Below are positions 15,352 through 19,672 of a DNA stretch of 19,672 nucleotides, piece by piece. The translations under genes and the position numbers were made by a program. Source of the DNA: an uncultured Eubacteriales bacterium (GTDB taxonomy: Bacteria; Bacillota_A; Clostridia; Christensenellales; Aristaeellaceae); the NCBI GenBank assembly GCA_902775835.1, contig CACYNZ010000122.1, positions 1 to 19,672 of the forward strand, given 5' to 3'. The notes under the pieces were generated by a model, which saw only the letters and a list, made by a program, of their open reading frames with translations, did no database searches and had not been told where the DNA came from. Position 1 is the stretch's first letter; each line of letters begins with the position of its first letter.

Positions 15352-16137
15352 TCACACCACAGTCTGGAGTCCCAGCGTCTTTTCGATCAGCAGCATCACG
15401 CCCAGGGTCACCAGCATCATTACTGTGGCCAGGGCTGCAATGGTCGGATCGAAATGATACTCCACATAGCCCATGATCTCAATGGGCAGCATGCTCACGC
15501 CCGGGGCGGTGAGGAAGGTGGAAAGGGATACATTATTGAAGGAATTGATCACGGCCATGACGCAGGCGCTGGCAATGCCGCTCTTGATGTTGGGCAGCAC
15601 GATATGGAAGAAGGTGTATCCCTTCGGCGCGCCGAGGCTGCCCGCGGCCTCTTCCATGGCAAAGTCGAAGTTGGCCAGGGATGAGGTCACTACACGCATG
15701 ACATAGGGCACCGACAGCAGCGTGTGGCCGATGAGCAGGCTGGGGATCACGGACAGGTGCCACTGGTTCACCACATACCGCAGCATGATGAAGCCCAGCA
15801 CGATGCAGGGGATCAGCACCGGGGACAGGAACAGGGTCTTGATCAGTCCCTTGCCCGGGAACCGGTAGCGGTTGATCGCATAGGCGGCCGGCACGCCCAG
15901 AAGAAGTGCAATGGCCGTGGCGGCGAAGGCGATCTCCAGGGACAGAAGCGCGGCATTGATAAAGGAGCTCATCTGGAACACCTGGGCATACCACTTGAGG
16001 GTGAACCCCTGTCCGGGGAAGACCAGGGCGTTCTGTTCCCCGAAGGATGCCGCCATGATGATCAGCAGCGGGCCGATGAGAAACACATAGACCAGAAGCG
16101 TGATCAGGCCGAGGGCCACGTGATGCTTCCTTCTCAT
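15352..16137 (-). CDS. potC: ABC transporter permease, PotC-like
   Basis: The 261-residue protein is a binding-protein-dependent permease of the PotC/PhnV kind (E. coli PotC is 264). It has about six membrane helices, the first near residues 10-30, a periplasmic/external loop with FTLKWYAQVF (45-54), and the EAA loop EEAAGSLGAPKGYTFFHIVL (162-181), which contacts the ATPase. It pairs with the PotB-like permease to form the membrane channel. It is the last gene of the operon, 99 bases after the binding protein, from which it is separated by a perfect hairpin. AAAGGAG lies 10 bases before the ATG. Ligand specificity follows the binding protein and is not certain to be a polyamine. Confidence 0.9.
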   Translation of the reverse strand: MRRKHHVALGLITLLVYVFLIGPLLIIMAASFGEQNALVFPGQGFTLKWYAQVFQMSSFINAALLSLEIAFAATAIALLLGVPAAYAINRYRFPGKGLIKTLFLSPVLIPCIVLGFIMLRYVVNQWHLSVIPSLLIGHTLLSVPYVMRVVTSSLANFDFAMEEAAGSLGAPKGYTFFHIVLPNIKSGIASACVMAVINSFNNVSLSTFLTAPGVSMLPIEIMGYVEYHFDPTIAALATVMMLVTLGVMLLIEKTLGLQTVV

Positions 16138-16182
16138 GGGCTTGCGTCTCCTTTCCGTGCAGTGGATGGGGTTATGCCGGGT

Positions 16183-16213
16183 ATCCGGGGGCAGCGAAAG
16201 GCTGCCCCCGGAT
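16183..16213 (-). other. Intercistronic hairpin after the binding-protein gene
   Basis: A perfect 13-bp stem, arms 16183-16195 and 16201-16213, closes a five-base loop. It has no T run on the - strand, so it is unlikely to terminate fully. It more likely protects the 3' end of the binding-protein message, allowing more binding protein than permease, as known for maltose-type operons. Confidence 0.75.
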
Positions 16214-16236
16214 TTGTTATGTCCTGAATCCGTGTC

Positions 16237-17286
16237 TTACTGTACGGAGAAGGTCTCGTTCCACTTCTCGGTCCAGGCGGGCAGGTTCTCAGCCACGAAA
16301 TCCCAGTCGGGGAGGATCAGCTGGTTGACCATGTCGCCATAGGTGAAGTTCATGGCATGCTCTTCGTCCAGCACGATGTCGGTGCGCACAGGGCTGTCCA
16401 CGCCGTCCATGGCCTCGGCCAGCTGCACGTCATAGCTCAGATAGAAGTTGATGAACTCTTCGGCCAGAGCCTTGTTGTTGCTGCCGGCAACGATGTTGAG
16501 CATGTTGTAGCCGCCGTACAGGCCTTCCGCGGGGTTCACCCACACATAGTCGGGGTTGGCGCTCTTGGCGGTGGTGTAGGAGTAGTCCAGCAGCACGGCC
16601 GCGCACACTTCACCCTGGTTCAGCATGGTGATGGTGTTGTTGGCGGAGGTGTAGGTGCTCTTCACATTGGGCTTGAGCTCGGCCAGCTTGGCGAAAATGG
16701 CGTCGTCATCCTTGCCGGGTTCCAGGCCGAAAGCGGTGGCCACGCCGTAGTAGAACAGGGGGCCGGAGGTATTGGTGATGGCGGGGATGGCAATGTAGTC
16801 AGCCAGTTCAGGATTCCACAGGTCGGCAAAGCTCTTGATTTCCACGGGGCAGGTGGCGGGATCGTACACGATGCCCAGACGGTTGAAGGTGTAGGCGGGG
16901 CCGTAGCCTTCGCCCATGGGAGCCTTGGCGTTGTCGTACAGGGCGTCCAGGTTGGTCAGCTTGGAGGTGTCCAGGGTGTCGATCTTGCCTTCAGCCATCA
17001 GCTGCTTGACGAACATGTCGCCGATGATGACCACGTCATACTCGCCGGGGGCAGCCTCGGCCAGCTTGGTCACGCGCACGGCATTGGAAGCGCCGTCAGC
17101 CACGATGGTGCAGCCGGTCATTTCCATGAAGGGATCATAGATGTTCTTCTGCAGCAGTTCCGCGTTGAAGGCGAAGGTGCTGATGGTCAGGGTCTGACCG
17201 GCATAGGGCTTCTCCTCGGCGGCGGCAAAGCCGGCAGCGCTCAGGGCGAGCATCAGGACAAGCATCAGGGCAGTAAACTTTTTCAT
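16237..17286 (-). CDS. potD: Periplasmic-type substrate-binding protein, PotD-like
   Basis: The 349-residue protein is a PotD/AfuA-type solute-binding protein (E. coli PotD is 348). It begins with a Sec signal peptide: MKK, a hydrophobic stretch (about 4-20) and AAA before E24, a signal peptidase I site. There is no lipobox cysteine, which is unusual for a binding protein of a single-membrane Gram-positive. Mature segments typical of the fold include YDVVIIGD, GPAYTFNRLGIVYDP and the NNTITMLNQGEVCAAVLLDY region. I could not place the acidic and aromatic polyamine-binding residues of E. coli PotD, so spermidine is not assured; 2-aminoethylphosphonate or another cationic ligand is possible. The ATG overlaps the stop of the ATPase gene by four bases, with AGGAGG 7 bases upstream inside that gene. 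It feeds the permease pair and ATPase of the same operon. Confidence 0.88.
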   Translation of the reverse strand: MKKFTALMLVLMLALSAAGFAAAEEKPYAGQTLTISTFAFNAELLQKNIYDPFMEMTGCTIVADGASNAVRVTKLAEAAPGEYDVVIIGDMFVKQLMAEGKIDTLDTSKLTNLDALYDNAKAPMGEGYGPAYTFNRLGIVYDPATCPVEIKSFADLWNPELADYIAIPAITNTSGPLFYYGVATAFGLEPGKDDDAIFAKLAELKPNVKSTYTSANNTITMLNQGEVCAAVLLDYSYTTAKSANPDYVWVNPAEGLYGGYNMLNIVAGSNNKALAEEFINFYLSYDVQLAEAMDGVDSPVRTDIVLDEEHAMNFTYGDMVNQLILPDWDFVAENLPAWTEKWNETFSVQ

Positions 17287-18350
17287 GGGTTTTCCTCCTG
17301 TGTCATGTTGTTGGAAGTGGGGATGAGTATGATTTTATTCGCACTCAGCTCCAGGACAACCCGGGAGCCGATGGAATAAACATGGTCCTGTTCGGCCTTG
17401 ACGGCGAACTCGCCGATGGCCGTGCGCACATTGTACTGGATGTTCCGGCCCAGGAAGGTGGTCACCAGCACTTCGCCGCTCAGTGCGTTGGGACAGAGGG
17501 TGCCCTCCGGATGCAGCACCACGTCCTCGGGACGGATGCAGGCGCGGAACGAAGTGCCGTCCATGGGCCGCGCAACCTGCATGACATCGCCGGAGGCGGC
17601 GGTGAAGTCCGAGCCGCGGCGGGTGAGATCGAAGAAGTTTTCAAAGCCCACGAAGTGCGCGATGAACTCGGTCTTCGGGCTGTTGAAGATATGGGCCGGG
17701 CTGTCCATCTGCTCAATGACGCCCCGGTTCATGATGGCCACCTGGTCGGAGATGGCAAAGCATTCCTCCTGGTCATGGGTGACGTAGATGGCGGTGAACC
17801 CGAGCTCCTGCTGGATACGCCGGATTTCCACGCGCATCTTCACGCGCAGCTTGGCGTCCAGGTTCGACAGCGGCTCGTCAAAGAGCATGAGGTCCGGCTT
17901 GATCACCATGGCCCGGGCCAGGGCCACGCGCTGGCGCTGGCCGCCGCTCATCTCACGGGGATACCGGCTTTCGAACCCGTTCAGGTCCACCAGCTCCAGC
18001 ATCTCCATGACCCGGCGCCGTGTTTCCTCCCGGGATACCTTGCGCATTTTCAGGCCGAAGGCCACATTGTCGAACACGGTCATGTGCGGAAACAGCGCGT
18101 AGCTCTGGAACACGAACCCGAAATTGCGCCTGTGCATGGGCACCCGGGTGATGTCCTGACCGTTGAACACGACGCTTCCGGACTGGGGCTCGGAAAACCC
18201 GGCGATCAGGCGCAGCGTGGTGGTCTTCCCGCAACCCGAGGAGCCCAGCAGGCTCACGAACTGTCCGCGCTCCACTTCCAGATTGAAATCCTTCAGGATG
18301 ATGTTCCGGTCATACCCGGCGGTAATGTTCTTCAGCTCCAAGAGCGCCAT
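17283..18350 (-). CDS. potA: ABC transporter ATP-binding protein, PotA-like
   Basis: The 355-residue protein is the ATPase of the importer. Motifs are in the standard order: Walker A GSSGCGKT (36-43), Q-loop Q82, signature MSGGQRQR (134-141), Walker B LMLFDE (154-159, catalytic E159), D-loop SNLD and switch H192. A TOBE-type domain (about 270-345, including RPEDVVLHPEG) follows, as in PotA and MalK-like ATPases. The start is ATG at 18350, with GGGAGG 7 bases upstream; the reading frame stays open to 18575, but that part only shadows the permease gene. It begins 23 bases after the PotB-like permease and overlaps the binding-protein gene by four bases. Signature M in place of L is a minor change. 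Confidence 0.93.
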   Translation of the reverse strand: MALLELKNITAGYDRNIILKDFNLEVERGQFVSLLGSSGCGKTTTLRLIAGFSEPQSGSVVFNGQDITRVPMHRRNFGFVFQSYALFPHMTVFDNVAFGLKMRKVSREETRRRVMEMLELVDLNGFESRYPREMSGGQRQRVALARAMVIKPDLMLFDEPLSNLDAKLRVKMRVEIRRIQQELGFTAIYVTHDQEECFAISDQVAIMNRGVIEQMDSPAHIFNSPKTEFIAHFVGFENFFDLTRRGSDFTAASGDVMQVARPMDGTSFRACIRPEDVVLHPEGTLCPNALSGEVLVTTFLGRNIQYNVRTAIGEFAVKAEQDHVYSIGSRVVLELSANKIILIPTSNNMTQEENP

Positions 18351-18373
18351 TGCATTTCCTCCCTCGTGCGTCG

Positions 18374-19210
18374 TCAGGCTGCCATGGGATTGATCTTCCG
18401 GCTGAGGCGGTTGAACACGCCGGAGACCAGCATGGTCACCACAATCATGACCATGGCCACCGCGGAAGCCTGCACCCAGTCGCGCAGGCTCATGGCGTAC
18501 TGGTACACCATGGTGGACAGCACCTGCGTGTCCGTGGCACCCAGCAGCTGAGGCGTGGTGTAGGCGGTCATGCATCCGGTGAACACCAGCACCGCGCCGG
18601 TCACAAGACCGGACACGCTCAGCGGGAACACAATGCGCATGAAGGCCGTGAACCGGGTGGCGCCCAGGCTCCCCGCCGCTTCCGTCAGGTCCCCGGGGAT
18701 GGAGTCCATCACGCCCAGGAGCGAAAGGATCATCTGCGGCAGGAACAGCTGCACAAAGCCCACCGTCATGGAAAATTCATTGTAGAGAAGCGCCTGGGGC
18801 CGGCTGAACAGTCCAAGGCTCACCAGCATCTGGTTCACAATGCCCTTGCGTCCCAGAATGACCATCCAGCTGAAGGAGCGGATGACCGGGCTTGTGAACA
18901 TGGGGAACACGGCCAGGGCCATCATCAGGCCCTTCCGCTTTGAATAGCGGCTGATATAGTAGGCGCAGGGGAATCCGAGCAGCGCGCAGAGCAGCGTGCT
19001 CAGAAGGCTCAGGCGCACGCTGCGTCCGAAGACCTGCTGAAAGTATGTGCTGCGCAGGAGCTTTCCGTAATTCTCCAGCGTGAATATGCTGTCGGAAAAG
19101 AATGTGGAAACCAGAATGGAGAACAGGGGAATCAGCATGAAAATGGTCACAAAGAACACGCCGGGAAGAATCAGCGCAAGCCATACGCATGCCCGCTTTC
19201 CGCTCGTCAT
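18374..19210 (-). CDS. potB: ABC transporter permease, PotB-like
   Basis: The 278-residue protein is the first permease of the importer (E. coli PotB is 285). It has about six membrane helices, the first at about 7-37 (CVWLALILPGVFFVTIF), and the EAA loop TEAAGSLGATRFTAFMRIVF (176-195) that docks the ATPase. The ATG at 19210 is chosen because GGAGGGG lies 7 bases upstream and a membrane helix begins at once. The frame is open for a further 138 codons upstream, but that part is low-complexity, crosses the promoter and has no family likeness. It is the first gene of the operon, with a good promoter about 50 bases upstream. Confidence 0.92.
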   Translation of the reverse strand: MTSGKRACVWLALILPGVFFVTIFMLIPLFSILVSTFFSDSIFTLENYGKLLRSTYFQQVFGRSVRLSLLSTLLCALLGFPCAYYISRYSKRKGLMMALAVFPMFTSPVIRSFSWMVILGRKGIVNQMLVSLGLFSRPQALLYNEFSMTVGFVQLFLPQMILSLLGVMDSIPGDLTEAAGSLGATRFTAFMRIVFPLSVSGLVTGAVLVFTGCMTAYTTPQLLGATDTQVLSTMVYQYAMSLRDWVQASAVAMVMIVVTMLVSGVFNRLSRKINPMAA

Positions 19211-19256
19211 CTCAGCACCCCTCCCGCTTCCGGCAATTGTTTGGAAACTAAGGCAT

Positions 19257-19285
19257 ATTTTATCCTGATTCCCGGATGACGTCAA
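19257..19285 (-). promoter_or_regulatory. Sigma-A-like promoter of the transporter operon
   Basis: On the - strand TTGACG (19285-19280) and TAAAAT (19262-19257) are 17 bases apart. The start of transcription would be near 19250, about 40 bases before the PotB-like ATG. Confidence 0.75.
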
Positions 19286-19404
19286 CGGCTTCCCGGAAAA
19301 AGATTCGGAGTTACAGGGATATTTGTCGGGGACAGCAGACAGAATGTTCACTTTTTCAGACGCGGGCCCGGGCTGTTTTTCCATGGATTCCCAGGCGCGG
19401 GAAA

Positions 19405-19433
19405 TTGACACGGCAGGGGAGTTGCGATATGGT
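19405..19433 (+). promoter_or_regulatory. Sigma-A-like promoter of the partial dehydrogenase gene
   Basis: A perfect TTGACA (19405-19410) and TATGGT (19428-19433) are 17 bases apart. Transcription would begin near 19440, leaving a leader of about 110 bases. Confidence 0.7.
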
Positions 19434-19446
19434 ACCACGGGGAATG

Positions 19447-19460
19447 GCCGTGTACACGGC
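19447..19460. promoter_or_regulatory. Perfect 14-bp palindrome, candidate operator
   Basis: GCCGTGTACACGGC is fully self-complementary and lies just downstream of the predicted + strand transcription start. This is the usual place for a repressor site. A second, odd-length repeat, GGCAGT-G-ACTGCC, follows at 19487-19499. No regulator gene is visible. Confidence 0.45.
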
Positions 19461-19551
19461 ACGGATGAGCGCCCCGGAATGATGCGGGCAGTGACTGCCA
19501 TATACAGATGAAAGAAAAATGCAGACATGGGCTGCGGAGGAGGAAAAAACC

Positions 19552-19672
19552 ATGAAAGCTGTGATACTTGAGTCCCTTGGCATTTCCGGCGAGGAGATGC
19601 AGGCATACAAGGATGCCTTTGCATCCCGGGGCGTGACCTTCAGCGAGTATGCAAAGACCACGGATACGGACC
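19552..19672 (+). CDS. Probable D-2-hydroxyacid dehydrogenase, N-terminal fragment
   Basis: Only the first 40 codons are in the window. The start KAVILESLGISGEEMQAY resembles the first strand and helix of the substrate domain in phosphoglycerate dehydrogenase-like D-2-hydroxyacid dehydrogenases. Such enzymes reduce or oxidise 2-oxo/2-hydroxy acids with NAD(P); the cofactor-binding and catalytic residues lie beyond the window. The ATG is preceded by GGAGGAGG 8 bases upstream, a very strong ribosome binding site, and by a sigma-A-like promoter. It is divergent from the transporter operon, so the two may share control. The family call rests on a short stretch. Confidence 0.55.
   Translation, partial: MKAVILESLGISGEEMQAYKDAFASRGVTFSEYAKTTDTD

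Larger units (their letters stand above)
19211..19551. other. Divergent control region between transporter operon and dehydrogenase gene
   Basis: These 341 bases contain no gene. They hold a promoter for each direction (19257-19285 on -, 19405-19433 on +) and two inverted repeats (19447-19460 and 19487-19499). Bases 19286-19404 show no clear signal except a GGGCCC-centred palindrome near 19364-19371. Confidence 0.65.

Noticed and set aside
16357..18551. Two long + strand open frames (340 and 389 codons) opposite the PotD- and PotA-like genes
   Set aside because: Their products are repetitive in Gly, Val, His and Ala without domains, while the - strand genes carry complete family motifs.
18351..18575. 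Upstream extension of the ATPase reading frame by 75 codons
   Set aside because: It is a shadow of the PotB-like permease end. The ATG at 18350 has a proper ribosome binding site and fits the family's usual N-terminus.
19211..19624. Upstream extension of the PotB-like permease by 138 codons
   Set aside because: It crosses the promoter and the divergent gene start, and has no family likeness. The ATG at 19210 has a strong ribosome binding site.
1..19672. Mobile elements, CRISPR arrays, toxin-antitoxin or phage-defence genes
   Set aside because: No transposase, integrase, repeat-spacer pattern, nuclease or toxin-like small gene pair was seen on either strand.

Overview
The window looks like chromosomal DNA of an anaerobic, plant-fibre-associated Clostridia-type bacterium (Firmicutes), possibly a Christensenellales-like or other uncultured gut or rumen lineage. 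The support is indirect: an LplA-type sugar-binding protein, strong GGAGG ribosome binding sites, sigma-A-like promoters, compact rho-independent terminators and cytoplasmic glycosidases. No rRNA, tRNA, mobile element or CRISPR array was seen.

Region A (1-10656, + strand) is a carbohydrate-use operon: the C-terminal part of an extracellular sugar-binding protein (its start lies outside the window), a hairpin, a DUF5695-like protein of unknown activity, a GH127 beta-L-arabinofuranosidase, a GH31 alpha-glycosidase, an M24B Xaa-Pro aminopeptidase-like protein and a HAD (Cof-type) phosphatase. It ends in a strong terminator at 10725-10774. The three glycosidase-like proteins have no signal peptide, so imported oligosaccharides or glycopeptides would be broken down in the cytoplasm. 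GH127 beside an aminopeptidase P-like enzyme suggests, as a hypothesis, use of arabinosylated hydroxyproline-rich plant glycopeptides.

Region B (10871-14315, - strand) is a three-gene unit: an AbgA-like M20 amidohydrolase, an MtaD-like amidohydrolase/deaminase (4-base overlap) and an orphan seven-helix membrane protein, closed by a terminator. This region is clearly richer in G+C than region A.

Region C (14339-15303, + strand) is a PfkB-family kinase with its own sigma-A-like promoter and a cre/LacI-like operator candidate. It is divergent from region B and convergent with region D.

Region D (15316-19285, - strand) is a PotABCD-type ABC importer in the order permease, ATPase, binding protein, permease. 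It has a good promoter upstream, a perfect hairpin between binding protein and second permease, and a terminator at its end. The binding protein has a Sec signal but no lipobox.

Region E (19405-19672, + strand) starts a divergent gene, probably a D-2-hydroxyacid dehydrogenase, cut by the window end, with its own promoter and a 14-bp palindrome near the expected transcription start. Regions B to E together look like uptake and catabolism of a small nitrogen-containing compound; the substrate cannot be read from the sequence.
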